In this document: piece after piece, positions 1-9,002 of the stretch
How the letters are laid out: every line of letters begins with the position of its first letter
Numbering within the stretch: the stretch's first letter is position 1
DNA from: Streptococcus moroccensis
Lineage (GTDB): Bacteria > Bacillota > Bacilli > Lactobacillales > Streptococcaceae
Assembly (NCBI RefSeq): GCF_030812835.1
Contig: NZ_JAUSTM010000003.1
Span: 1 to 64,000 of the forward strand
Length of the DNA: 64,000 nt
Direction of reading: 5' to 3'
Notes under the pieces: generated by a model
The model's database searches: none
The model's input: the letters and a program-made list of their open reading frames with translations, nothing else
What the model was told of the DNA's origin: nothing
Position numbers and translations under genes: made by a program

Positions 1-188
1 ATGTGTTTGTGGTGAACTACATTATATCTCTCTGAGGTGTTTTTGTATACTTTTTTCTCAACTAGAAAGTGGCTAACTTCATTTTAGAACTTTCGTCTTA
101 ATTTCGGGAGTGTTAATAATTATTTTTGTAATAATGATTCAAAAGACCATTTTAAGAGACGAACAATTGAAATGAGGGGATGAAGGTA

Positions 189-1580
189 ATGAAAACTATT
201 TTACAAGTCAACAATCTAACCGTCCAAAATGAAAAAGGAATTTTGTTTGAGGTTCCTGATTTTAAAATTACAGAAGGAGAAAAAATTGGTTTTATTGGTG
301 AGAATGGAATAGGTAAGACGACATTTTTTTCTCAGTTATTCACTCAAGAGTGCTCTAATATAAAAAGAGCGACATCAATTGGATATTTAGAACAATTATT
401 GGATTTTAATAATTTAAGTGGCGGACAACAGGAGAGATTACAGTTGGAAAATATCCTATTTTCTGATGATGAATTAATTCTTCTTGATGAACCTACAACC
501 AATCTTGATGCAGAGAATATTGAATGGTTAACTAATATGGTTAGCTTTATAAATAAAACAGTTCTGATGATTTCACATGATAGAGAGTTTCTTGATCGAA
601 CAGCTGACCGAATAATTTTTGTGGAAAATGGAAAATTGCAGAATTTTTATGGAACTTATTCAGAGTTTCAAATTTGGGAAGAACATAAAATAGAAAAGCA
701 GCTAGCTCAATATAAACAGGATATCAAAAAGAAAAAACAACTTGAGAAAGCTTTGAGGGAAAAGAAAGAGAAAGCAGATAAATTATTAAAGAAAAAGAAA
801 AGCGTGTCACAATCCGAATGGAAGATGCGATCGTATGTTGGTGACTATGAAGGTAAGGCTAAATCGCTAGCAAAAAGTGCTAAGAGTATGGAGAGTCGCT
901 TATTAAGGGAAGATGTTACCACTCAGCCACAAAGACGTAAGCAATTGACAATTAGGGTCCCTGAAACGTTATCAATGAAGAAGGGAAAATCGCTAATTAG
1001 AATAGGGGACAGTAGTTACAAGAATTCTAATAATATTGCTTTAAAGATAAAAAACTTTAGTGTCAAGGCAGGGGATAAAATTTCTTTAGAGGGAAAAAAT
1101 GGAGCAGGTAAAACTCAATTTCTTGAACTACTCTGTTCAATTAAAGACTTTATCTCTAGGGAGGATTACATATGTGATAATCTATCTATCGGATATTTTA
1201 AACAATCTTTAAACCTATTTGATGAGGAAGCCGAGTTGCTAAAAACATTATTACAGGAGTCCGAACAAGATAATCAAATTGTATTCGATACATTAGCTAG
1301 TTTAGGTTTTAGAAATGATGAAATGAAACGAACATATGGCCATCTAAGCGGTGGTCAGAAGGTCAAGTCGAACTTAGCTAAAATATTATTAGGAAATTAT
1401 AATCTTTTACTCCTTGATGAGCCTAATAACTACTTAGATATTGTAGCTACGGTAGCCTTGGAGAATTTTTTGAAGCGCTATGATGGAACATTTATTCTAG
1501 TTACACATGATAAGAGGCTTAGAGAGTCAGTGTGTGACAAACAAATTACAGTCGATTCATTGGAGATATGTTCTCAGTGA
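189..1580 (+). CDS. ABC-F family ATPase, antibiotic target-protection type (Msr/Vga-like)
   Basis: This encodes a soluble protein of 463 residues with two ABC ATPase domains and no membrane segment, the layout of ABC-F proteins. In the relatives Msr(D) and Vga(A) these bind the ribosomal E site and dislodge macrolides, lincosamides or pleuromutilins. The first domain has Walker A GENGIGKT, signature LSGGQ, Walker B LILLDEPT and the H-loop SHDREF. The second has GKNGAGKT, LSGGQ, LLLLDEPNN and THDKRL. Between them lies a lysine-rich helical linker, the part that enters the ribosome. An ATG at 180 sits directly against the GAGGGG motif, so the ATG at 189 is the better start. The length suits the resistance subgroup better than housekeeping EttA or Uup. 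The drug spectrum cannot be read from the sequence. Confidence 0.85.
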   Translation: MKTILQVNNLTVQNEKGILFEVPDFKITEGEKIGFIGENGIGKTTFFSQLFTQECSNIKRATSIGYLEQLLDFNNLSGGQQERLQLENILFSDDELILLDEPTTNLDAENIEWLTNMVSFINKTVLMISHDREFLDRTADRIIFVENGKLQNFYGTYSEFQIWEEHKIEKQLAQYKQDIKKKKQLEKALREKKEKADKLLKKKKSVSQSEWKMRSYVGDYEGKAKSLAKSAKSMESRLLREDVTTQPQRRKQLTIRVPETLSMKKGKSLIRIGDSSYKNSNNIALKIKNFSVKAGDKISLEGKNGAGKTQFLELLCSIKDFISREDYICDNLSIGYFKQSLNLFDEEAELLKTLLQESEQDNQIVFDTLASLGFRNDEMKRTYGHLSGGQKVKSNLAKILLGNYNLLLLDEPNNYLDIVATVALENFLKRYDGTFILVTHDKRLRESVCDKQITVDSLEICSQ

Positions 1581-1657
1581 GAAAGTTGAAAAATATTGGT
1601 AACTTGCATACGGAGTTAGATAAAATCAATTAAGAATACTCAATCCATTTTGATTAC

Positions 1658-1759
1658 ATGGCAACCTTGGTACAAGCTATTAAAAAATTAGCTATTAGAG
1701 ATGTTGTTTTGTATGCTGATAAACAGATTGAAGTAACAAAAGAAGTTGTAGCAAAATAA
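1658..1759 (+). CDS. Possible small protein of 33 residues, or C-terminal gene remnant
   Basis: An open frame of 33 codons starts at ATG 1658 and stops just before a perfect terminator hairpin. The product is lysine- and valine-rich, with an amphipathic pattern. No clear ribosome binding site precedes the ATG, so it may be the tail of a decayed larger gene. The family is not recognised. Confidence 0.25.
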   Translation: MATLVQAIKKLAIRDVVLYADKQIEVTKEVVAK

Positions 1760-1760
1760 A

Positions 1761-1790
1761 AAAACGCAGGCTGGGTTGAGCCTGCGTTTT
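1761..1790 (+). terminator. Rho-independent terminator
   Basis: AAAACGCAGGCT and AGCCTGCGTTTT form a perfect 12-bp stem around a GGGTTG loop, with A and T tracts at the ends. It can act in either direction and probably ends transcription from the ABC-F side. Confidence 0.85.
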
Positions 1791-2208
1791 GGATTCCACA
1801 AATTTTAGAAAAGACTACGCTATTTCAAAAATTTTTAGGAATGAGAATAAATGACTAGTCTATTTTATGGTGTTAATTGGTGTCAATTTTATCCAAATGA
1901 ATGGATTTCAGTCCATTTTTATGGAATTTTCAAACTGTAAAATGTTGATATAAAGGGATTTATGAGGATTGAGTATTCTTAGTTTTCAACCGAGAAATTC
2001 TCAAAACATTGACCATCACGAAGACTGCAGATTTCACCTATCCGCTGTAAAAATACGAAACTGGGAATTTTTTTCAGAAATAGTAAATGGCTTAGGATAA
2101 CGTCATCAAAAAACGTTAACTCTAGGCCATTTTGTGTTCTTTACTTTTTAGTAGAAAGCTTAAATTTTTAGTTTTTAAACAACCTCTTTAGTACTTTTTT
2201 CTTACCAA

Positions 2209-3396
2209 TTAGAGACTATTTCTATAAGCTAAGGGAGTTTGGTGAAATTTCTTTTTAAATTGCTCTGAAAAATAGCTTGGAGAACTAAAAGAAAGGTAAT
2301 GACTGATTTCAGCAATTGGGATTTGGGTATTTTTTAAGAGGGAACATGCCTCTTCCATTTTTTCGTTTAGGATGTAGGAATTGATGGATTGTTGAGTTTC
2401 TTTTTTAAATTTTTGACTGAGATAATAAGGGGTATATCCCAGTTCATTAGATAGGGCTTCGAGAGAAATTTTTTCAGTAATATTTTGTTGTATATAATTG
2501 ATGACATCACGTGTTAGTTGACTGAAATTTCGGCTCTTTTGTAGTTTATTTACCCTTTTGACGAAGGTTTCAACGATTTCTTTTGAAAGCATAATAACCT
2601 CGGAAATAGTTCTACTTGTCTCAATTTTTTGAATATAGTAATCAGATAAATTGTAAGAAGTTTCAGGTGACATACCACCAAAAATTGCTGCTCGACTTGC
2701 TAAAACAATTAGGACGATGATTTCGTTCTTAGATTGTCTAAGTGGGTTACTTGGTGCCATATTTCCAACAGTTCCGCTACTAGTTTGATGATTAGTTTTG
2801 TTAAGAAGGTTAAGATCACCGTTTTGGATAGCTTTAAAGAGTTTCTGTTCAATTTGCCAGGTTCCATGCCAATTTTTTTCTTGCCACTCTGGCTCCGTAA
2901 TGGGTGATATCGGTTGTTGAACTTTAACAACAATCGTTGAAGTTTCTAACGTTTCTGAATAAATAGTGTAATGAAGCATTCCTAGTAAGGAGGTTGCTAT
3001 ACGTAAATTTATTACAGGAAAAAAGGAACGGTGATAGAGAAAATCCTCTAACCACTTTTTATCTTTTTGTTTGAAGTGCAGAAGTTGATTTTCAGACTCA
3101 TCACTGATAAAAATAGGACCTAATATATGGAAGAGAGAAGACAATTCTCTTTTCTCATAGAGAATTAACCAAACTAGACCAGTTTGCTCACAGAGAATAA
3201 GTGGAGAAGAATGATGTTTGAAATGATCCGTTATCATTTCAATGTTAGTGCTTTTGATGAGCTGTTCCAATCCAAAGGTTCGGTAAGGGCAGTTGGTACT
3301 ATTTAATTGGTAGGACTCGTCTAGTTGCCAATAATAAACGATATGGGTAGATAGAAGTAATTTTTGTAAAAAAGTTAATTGATTTGAATAAGTCAT
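2209..3396 (-). CDS. AraC/XylS-family transcriptional regulator (glycan locus, regulator 1)
   Basis: This is a DNA-binding regulator of 395 residues. The last ~100 residues contain the two helix-turn-helix motifs of the AraC family (ISLEALSNELGYTPYYLSQKFKK, and a second ending in FSEQFKKKFHQTPLAYR). The N-terminal ~290 residues lack the usual cupin of sugar-responsive AraC proteins. The middle part (LASRAAIFGGMSPETSYNLSD) matches the regulator encoded at 11640, so the two are paralogues. The overall layout recalls the AraC-like regulators that some streptococci carry next to surface-antigen genes, but I cannot confirm that. It is divergent from the first transporter gene, with 121 bp between them containing direct repeats suited to an AraC dimer. 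It is probably the activator of the 3.5-11.5 kb operon. Confidence 0.85.
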   Translation of the reverse strand: MTYSNQLTFLQKLLLSTHIVYYWQLDESYQLNSTNCPYRTFGLEQLIKSTNIEMITDHFKHHSSPLILCEQTGLVWLILYEKRELSSLFHILGPIFISDESENQLLHFKQKDKKWLEDFLYHRSFFPVINLRIATSLLGMLHYTIYSETLETSTIVVKVQQPISPITEPEWQEKNWHGTWQIEQKLFKAIQNGDLNLLNKTNHQTSSGTVGNMAPSNPLRQSKNEIIVLIVLASRAAIFGGMSPETSYNLSDYYIQKIETSRTISEVIMLSKEIVETFVKRVNKLQKSRNFSQLTRDVINYIQQNITEKISLEALSNELGYTPYYLSQKFKKETQQSINSYILNEKMEEACSLLKNTQIPIAEISHYLSFSSPSYFSEQFKKKFHQTPLAYRNSL

Positions 3397-3427
3397 CTGA
3401 AAAATCCATTTTTATTTTATTTTAGGC

Positions 3428-3460
3428 GAAAAAATGATAAAAAACAAGAAAAAACGATAA
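3428..3460 (+). promoter_or_regulatory. Direct-repeat operator, candidate AraC-type activator site
   Basis: GAAAAAATGATAA (3428-3440) and GAAAAAACGATAA (3448-3460) are near-identical and exactly 20 bp apart, about two helical turns. The downstream copy overlaps the position where a -35 box should be. AraC-family dimers typically bind such direct repeats. The link to the divergent regulator is inferred. Confidence 0.55.
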
Positions 3461-3470
3461 CGAAGACACA

Positions 3471-3486
3471 GGAAAACGCTTATAAT
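3471..3486 (+). promoter_or_regulatory. Promoter -10 box overlapped by a CcpA cre site
   Basis: TATAAT at 3481-3486 is a consensus -10 box without a good -35 partner. GGAAAACGCTTATA at 3471-3484 fits the cre consensus TGWAANCGNTNWCA at most positions. The overlap suggests activator-dependent transcription that is shut off by carbon catabolite repression. Confidence 0.55.
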
Positions 3487-3517
3487 TTAGTTATAAAATA
3501 TTAAAGGAGTCTTTCAG

Positions 3518-4900
3518 ATGAAAAGGAGAGAGAATCAAAAATCTAATTGGCTGGATCCCAATACAACAGCTGAGAATGAACGATTACCAAAATGGTTTGG
3601 TTTAGCATGGACAACTAGAGGCACCTCAGTTACAATAAATGCAGTGTTTATCGCCTACATCACTTATTATGCAACAGATATGCTAGGACTTTCTGCTGGA
3701 TTAATTGGTTTTTTAATCTTGCTTTCAAAAATATTCGATGCCTTTACGGATTTGATTGCAGGTTTTATTATTGATAAAACCAATACCAAGTGGGGTAAGG
3801 CTCGTCCTTATGAAATTTTTATTTTGTTTACTTGGTTATTTACCATTATCATGTTTTCTATTCCAGACTGGAGTACAACAGCTAAGGCAAGTATTATTTT
3901 TATCATGTACAGCTTAATTAATGCTGTCTGTATAACTTTTTTGGGAGCAGAAGATGCCGTCTACATGGCACGTTCTATTAGAAATACTCAAAATCGTATT
4001 TCAGTAATGTCAGTAAGTGGAGCAATTGGTATGATTGCTGCGGTGGTTTTTAGTATTATTTTCCCTCAATTGATGGCAACAGTAGGTGCTACAAAAGAAG
4101 GCTGGTCTTATTTGGCCATGATTATTGGTATTCCATGCGGTTTAATCGGTCTCTTACGTATGGTTCTTATTAAAGAAGTAGTGGTTGATGAGAAAGTGGA
4201 GACAACTTCAGAAACCAAGGTAAGCTTTAAACAAACACTAGGTGCTGTAATGAAAAACAAATATATTTTTATTATTGCACTCATTAATTTTATTACTTTC
4301 TTAATTGCTAATTTAAGTACAACTGTAACTACTTATTATTTTAAATACATTGTTGGAGATATTAGATTGATGTCAATTGCTAGCTTGGGAGTGTTAGCAA
4401 CTCCTGTTTTGTTGATTGTTTTTCCTATGCTAACTCGTAAATTTGGTACAACAAATATTATGCGAGGCGCCATTGTCTTCGGAATTATTGGTTTGATTAT
4501 TCGTTCTATCGGTGGTACAAACATGACCACAATTGTTATTGGAGGTTTGATTGCTAGTATCGCATCTATTCCAGTAACGGTTATGATTAATGCTTACTTA
4601 ATCGATTGTATGGACTATGGTGAGTGGAAGTCTGGTATCAGGGTTGAAGGTATGTTAAATTCAATTTCAAATTTCATGGCAAAATTTGGAACGGCGGTTT
4701 CATCAGGTGTAGTAGGATTGATTTTGAGTATGGCAGGTTATAACGGAGCTACAGAAACTCAAGTTGCTTCAGCTAATCAAGCTATCATCGCTTTATATAA
4801 TTACTTGCCGCTGGCTCTTTATGTTGTCATGTTTTTACTTGCAATGGCTTATACGATAGATAAATTTATGCCTAAAGTACGTGAATCGTTGAGTAAATAA
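3518..4900 (+). CDS. GPH-family (MelB-like) sugar/cation symporter 1
   Basis: This encodes an integral membrane protein of 460 residues with about 12 hydrophobic helices. It resembles the glycoside-pentoside-hexuronide:cation symporters in size and motifs. Near the N terminus it has the family pattern SKIFDAFTDLIAGFIIDKT followed by KWGKARPYE, and in the second half YLIDCMDYGEWKSGIR. Such carriers take up glycosides and oligosaccharides with H+ or Na+. It is the first gene of the operon, after a good AAAGGAG site, and is followed by a rhamnosidase. Its substrate is probably a rhamnosylated glycoside, inferred only from context. A second, related carrier lies at 18823. Confidence 0.9.
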   Translation: MKRRENQKSNWLDPNTTAENERLPKWFGLAWTTRGTSVTINAVFIAYITYYATDMLGLSAGLIGFLILLSKIFDAFTDLIAGFIIDKTNTKWGKARPYEIFILFTWLFTIIMFSIPDWSTTAKASIIFIMYSLINAVCITFLGAEDAVYMARSIRNTQNRISVMSVSGAIGMIAAVVFSIIFPQLMATVGATKEGWSYLAMIIGIPCGLIGLLRMVLIKEVVVDEKVETTSETKVSFKQTLGAVMKNKYIFIIALINFITFLIANLSTTVTTYYFKYIVGDIRLMSIASLGVLATPVLLIVFPMLTRKFGTTNIMRGAIVFGIIGLIIRSIGGTNMTTIVIGGLIASIASIPVTVMINAYLIDCMDYGEWKSGIRVEGMLNSISNFMAKFGTAVSSGVVGLILSMAGYNGATETQVASANQAIIALYNYLPLALYVVMFLLAMAYTIDKFMPKVRESLSK

Positions 4901-4906
4901 GAACGG

Positions 4907-4931
4907 TCAGGGCTGATTTAATTAGCCCTGA
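4907..4931 (+). other. Intercistronic hairpin after transporter 1
   Basis: TCAGGGCT and AGCCCTGA form a perfect 8-bp stem with a 9-nt loop. No T tract follows, so it is not a standard terminator. It may stabilise or process the message between the carrier and rhamnosidase genes, or act as partial attenuation. Confidence 0.55.
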
Positions 4932-4952
4932 TATTAGTAAGGGAGCTTAGAA

Positions 4953-7688
4953 ATGGATATAAAGCGTTTAAAAATCAATGGAATTGTGGAGCCCCTGGGT
5001 TTTCATTTTGATGATATTATAGTAAGCTGGACGGTTGAGAATTCTACAGGGACACATAGCCATTCGGAATGTATTCTTGTTGCACTAGACAGTGAATTTA
5101 AAAATATTATTTTTGAATCAGAGCAAGGATTACTAGATTCTTCAGGTGTTTCTATTCCCATAACACTCGCTCCTCGGACTCGTTACTATGTCAAGGTCCT
5201 TGTTGAAGATGATATGGGAGACAAGGCAGAAAAAATCACTTTCTTTGAGACTGGAAAAAGGGATGAAGACTGGCAAGGGCAATGGATTACAACCAGCCAG
5301 GATGACGAATTTCATCCCTTATTTTCAAAATCTTTTATCAGTGAAAAAACAGTCAAAAAAGCAAGACTTTATATCTGCGGCCTTGGATTGTATGAAGCAT
5401 ACCTGGGAGCCGAAAAAATTGGGAATGAATATTTAACCCCCAACCTTAATGATTATCAAAGTGCCTTACAGGTTCAAACTTACGATGTTACCCATCTGAT
5501 TAAGAGGGAGAATACATTTTCTGTCCTGCTTGGGAATGGTTGGTATAAAGGAAAATATGGTGATGAAAATAGTGTTCCTTACGGAGCGCAGTTCGGCTTG
5601 GTTGCTGAGCTCCATATCAAATCCACAGATGGAGAAGTTTGTGTGATTACTACTGACCAGAGTTGGACTTATATTCCAAGTAATGTCGAGCAAAGTGGTA
5701 TATATTTTGGTGAAAGTTATAACAGAATATTATGGGAGAATCATGATAATATGCCAAAGTCAGCTCAATTGATGACCATGAGCGTTCCCTTGATTGATCG
5801 CTATAGTTTACCAGTTGTTGTCAAAGAAACCTTAGCCGTTAAAGAGCTCATTGTTAGCCCAAAAGGTGAAACTATTTTAGATTTTGGTCAAAACTTTACT
5901 GGTTGGGTTGAATGGGACAACTGTCTGCCGAAAGGTACTAGAGTTCAGTTGGAGTTTGGGGAAATATTGCAAGACGGTAATTTTTACAATGATAACTATA
6001 GGACGGCTGAATCAGTTTTTATTTACACTTCAAATGGTGAGAAAGAGCGCGTGCGCCCCCACTTTACTTTCTTTGGTTTCCGTTATGTGAAAGTAACAGG
6101 TTGGGTTGGAACTTTGGATACTAGTATGTTCCGAGGCTCTGTTGTTTATTCAGACTTGGAGAGAACAGGATTTATTCAAACAGGTCATGAGAAAATCAAT
6201 CGACTTTACCAAAACTCTCTTTGGGGAATGAAATCAAACTTTTTAGACTTACCGACAGATTGTCCCCAACGTGATGAACGCCTCGGTTGGACAGGTGATG
6301 CTCAAGTCTTTTCCAAAACAGCTTCTTACCATATGGATACAAGAGCCTTTTATCATAAGTATCTGTGGGATATGAGACTAGAACAACAAAAGAGACACGG
6401 AGGAGTTCCGGCCTTTATCCCTGTTCCTCCAAATAGTAATTTGGCTTTTGAGACTGCTATTTGGGGAGATGCTGCAACCTTTATCCCAAATACTCTTAAA
6501 GAATTTTATGGTGTGTCACAATATTCGGAAATCTACTATAAACAAATGAAGGATTGGGTTGACTTTGTTGCTCGCAGATTAGAGGATGTCAAGGGTACTA
6601 AAGTTGCTCTTTGGGATTTTAGCTTTCAATTTGGAGATTGGTTAGCCTTAGATGGACCTAATGAGCAATCGTTCAAAGGAGATACGCCAGATGATTATCT
6701 GGCTACGATGTATTTTTGTCGGAGTCTAGAAATTGTTGCTTTGTTTGGTGAAGCCTTGGGTAAGGCTGAATCAAAAACTTATCGTTCCTATTATGAGGAG
6801 CTAAGACAGTTTCTTTTAGATACCTATTTTACACCTGTGGGACACTTGTCTTCAGGTACACAATCTTCTTATATTGTTGCTTTGAATTTTAATATTTACA
6901 GAAATCGAGCAGTCTTGATTGATGATTTTACTAAATTATTACAAAAGCACCAAAATTCTATCAAGTGTGGATTTGTTGGGGCACCTCTGATCTGTCAAAC
7001 CTTAGCAGAATGTGGTCGTCATGATCTAGCTTATCAATTGCTTTTTAAAGAAACGTATCCAAGTTGGCTATATGCGGTTAATTTGGGGGCGACTACGATT
7101 TGGGAACGATGGAATAGTGTTTTACCTGATGGTCACATGAGCGGTACTGGTATGAATAGTTTAAATCATTATAGCTACGGTAATGTTGTAGAGTTCTTAT
7201 ATCGTTATGCTGCAGGACTAGCTCCCAAAGAAGCAGGATTCAAAACAGTAAAAATTTCTCCTAAACTCAATGGAAAACTGAAATTCTGTGATTGTCAATT
7301 TGATTCGGCATATGGTCGCTATCGTGTTAAATGGGAAATTTTGGAAAATCGGCAAGTTACTTATGATTTACAGATACCATTTAATTGTCAAGCTGAAGTT
7401 GAGCTAGAAGGTTGTGAAGAAGTCATGGTTTTGGAAACAGGCAATTATCATTTCCAATTTGAAACAAAGAGTGACTATACACAGCGCTATCATGAAGATT
7501 CAACTTTGGGTGAAATTTTTGAAAATTCAGCAGCTACTGAAATATTTAAAAAAATTGTTCCTGTGTATGAGTTAATGGCAGATAATGGCGCGATGAGAAT
7601 CAATCAGTTAAGAGAACTTGTGATGCTAGGACTAAGTCAGGAAACGGAGAAGGAATTATTACGGGAACTTAAACATTTTAAGTATTAG
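4953..7688 (+). CDS. GH78 alpha-L-rhamnosidase 1
   Basis: This cytoplasmic enzyme of 911 residues removes terminal alpha-L-rhamnose. The N-terminal ~400 residues are beta-sandwich domains (LYICGLGLYEAYLGAEKIG and DFGQNFTGWVEW are typical), followed by an (alpha/alpha)6 barrel. The motif DLPTDCPQRDERLGWTGD at about residues 432-449 is the GH78 hallmark and carries the proposed acidic catalytic residues. There is no signal peptide. The last ~80 residues form an extra helical tail (DSTLGEIFENSAATEIFKK) shared with the second rhamnosidase at 26469. It sits right after a GPH carrier, so it probably acts on imported glycosides. Confidence 0.92.
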   Translation: MDIKRLKINGIVEPLGFHFDDIIVSWTVENSTGTHSHSECILVALDSEFKNIIFESEQGLLDSSGVSIPITLAPRTRYYVKVLVEDDMGDKAEKITFFETGKRDEDWQGQWITTSQDDEFHPLFSKSFISEKTVKKARLYICGLGLYEAYLGAEKIGNEYLTPNLNDYQSALQVQTYDVTHLIKRENTFSVLLGNGWYKGKYGDENSVPYGAQFGLVAELHIKSTDGEVCVITTDQSWTYIPSNVEQSGIYFGESYNRILWENHDNMPKSAQLMTMSVPLIDRYSLPVVVKETLAVKELIVSPKGETILDFGQNFTGWVEWDNCLPKGTRVQLEFGEILQDGNFYNDNYRTAESVFIYTSNGEKERVRPHFTFFGFRYVKVTGWVGTLDTSMFRGSVVYSDLERTGFIQTGHEKINRLYQNSLWGMKSNFLDLPTDCPQRDERLGWTGDAQVFSKTASYHMDTRAFYHKYLWDMRLEQQKRHGGVPAFIPVPPNSNLAFETAIWGDAATFIPNTLKEFYGVSQYSEIYYKQMKDWVDFVARRLEDVKGTKVALWDFSFQFGDWLALDGPNEQSFKGDTPDDYLATMYFCRSLEIVALFGEALGKAESKTYRSYYEELRQFLLDTYFTPVGHLSSGTQSSYIVALNFNIYRNRAVLIDDFTKLLQKHQNSIKCGFVGAPLICQTLAECGRHDLAYQLLFKETYPSWLYAVNLGATTIWERWNSVLPDGHMSGTGMNSLNHYSYGNVVEFLYRYAAGLAPKEAGFKTVKISPKLNGKLKFCDCQFDSAYGRYRVKWEILENRQVTYDLQIPFNCQAEVELEGCEEVMVLETGNYHFQFETKSDYTQRYHEDSTLGEIFENSAATEIFKKIVPVYELMADNGAMRINQLRELVMLGLSQETEKELLRELKHFKY

Positions 7689-7756
7689 AAAAAGAAACTC
7701 AGTCTGGCTAAAATTGGCATAAGCTTGATTTAAAAGATATGAGAAAGGAAAAATAG

Positions 7757-8966
7757 ATGTTTGAAACTCATAAAATTGATGATATTTTAATAAAATTTGT
7801 TGAACAAAAATGAAATAGCAGGTGCTTCTATGATTGTTCGTAAGGAAGGGAAAGTGGTTTATCATAATGCTTTTGGCTATGCTGGTATTCAAGGGCAAGT
7901 TCCTATGAATACGGATACGATTTTACGCCTTGCATAAATGACTAAGCCAATCACAGCAATAGCAGTCATGCAATTGGTAGAAAAAGGAAACATTAAGCTT
8001 TATGAAGATATTAGCCAATATATCCCATCCTTTGCTGAACTTTTAGTTTGCAAAGATAATGTGTTGCAGGAATTTTATGAGGCAGATCCCAATAATCCAA
8101 CTCAAGCAGGTGCTTTGCAAGCAACAATTGAACAGATGACCTATGTTCCTGCCCAGCGTCACATTACTATTTTTGATTTACTTAATCATAGTAGTGGTAT
8201 GGAAATGGGACCAATCAGTAATACGCTAGCAGAGACCCTGGGTGGTTACCCAAGTACACTTCAAGAGCGTGTTCAGAAATACGCAGAGCTTCCTCTTGAT
8301 TTTCAGCCTAGAACAGCATCAGGCTACAGTCCAGTCTTAGCTTTTGAAGTTTTGGCAGCAGTCGTAGAAGTTGTTACTGGACAAAGTTTTAAGGATTATA
8401 TCAATGAGCACATTCTTTTACCATTGGGCATGATGGATACTTCATTTGATACTATTGATTTCAAACGTCTGTCAGGTCTTTATGAGTATAATGAAGATGA
8501 ACAAAGTTTAACTGACGTTAGTGACACGGATATAACTTGGTTAAAAATGGATCCCTTGAGGACTGGTTATACTTCTGGCGCGGCTGGGTTATATGGGACA
8601 GTAGATGATTATGACAAAATTGCACAAATGTTTCTCAATGGTGGACAAGTTAATGGTATTAACATCCTATCACCAGACACAATTGCTAAAATGTCTGGTC
8701 AGGGTATTTCCCATGATAGTCGATTATTCCCTGCTGTTTATTGGGGATTAGGTATGTCTGTTATGGAGCATCCTGAGAGGATTCATTCTGCACGTTCTTA
8801 CGGAAGTTATGGTTGGAGCGGTGCATATGGTACGCATTTCGTTATTGACCCTCTTAATCACATGACCTATGTTTTAGGGGTAAATCGCTCAAACATTGGA
8901 GGAGCAGGTTCTCCGATTTCTTTTGCGGTAGAAGAAGCAATCGCATCTGTTTTTTTTAAAAATTAG
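7757..8966 (+). pseudogene. Serine hydrolase (beta-lactamase/esterase PF00144 fold), inactivated
   Basis: Reading from ATG 7757, a frame starts with a good AAAGGA site but stops at 7811-7813. Removing one A from the five-A run at 7806-7810 joins it to the downstream frame, which continues as EIAGASMIVRKEGK...ILRLA. That frame is then cut by TAA at 7935-7937, exactly where the catalytic serine of the S-x-x-K motif belongs (LA-stop-MTK; TCA would give LASMTK). From 7938 a 342-residue frame stays open and retains the rest of the fold, including GYSPVLAFEVL and GWSGAYGTHFVIDP. A reinitiated product would lack the nucleophile. The two lesions argue for a decayed esterase or penicillin-binding-like hydrolase. 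The intact length would be about 402 residues. Confidence 0.85.
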
Positions 8967-9002
8967 ACAAGCGATCAATTGTTAATATTAGAAAGGTAAC
9001 AA

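Larger units (their letters stand above)
1631..1981. repeat. 351-bp segment bounded by perfect 16-bp inverted repeats (MITE-like)
   Basis: TAAGAATACTCAATCC at 1631-1646 is the exact reverse complement of the sequence at 1966-1981. The outermost dinucleotides read TA at both ends, as for elements that duplicate a TA target (IS630/Tc1 type). No transposase is encoded inside. This could be a miniature inverted-repeat element or an IS remnant. I do not recognise the family. Confidence 0.5.
1581..2208. other. Gene-poor region between the ABC-F gene and the AraC regulator
   Basis: This AT-rich stretch holds no long open frame. It contains a segment bounded by 16-bp inverted repeats (1631-1981), a 33-codon open frame and a strong terminator. 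From 1982 to 2208 I see only degenerate sequence with no recognisable gene. It looks like scar tissue left by insertion and decay. Confidence 0.6.

Noticed and set aside
7935..7937. Programmed read-through or recoding of the stop codon in the serine hydrolase
   Set aside because: TAA is the stop least prone to read-through, no recoding structure was seen, and an independent frameshift lies upstream. Decay explains both.
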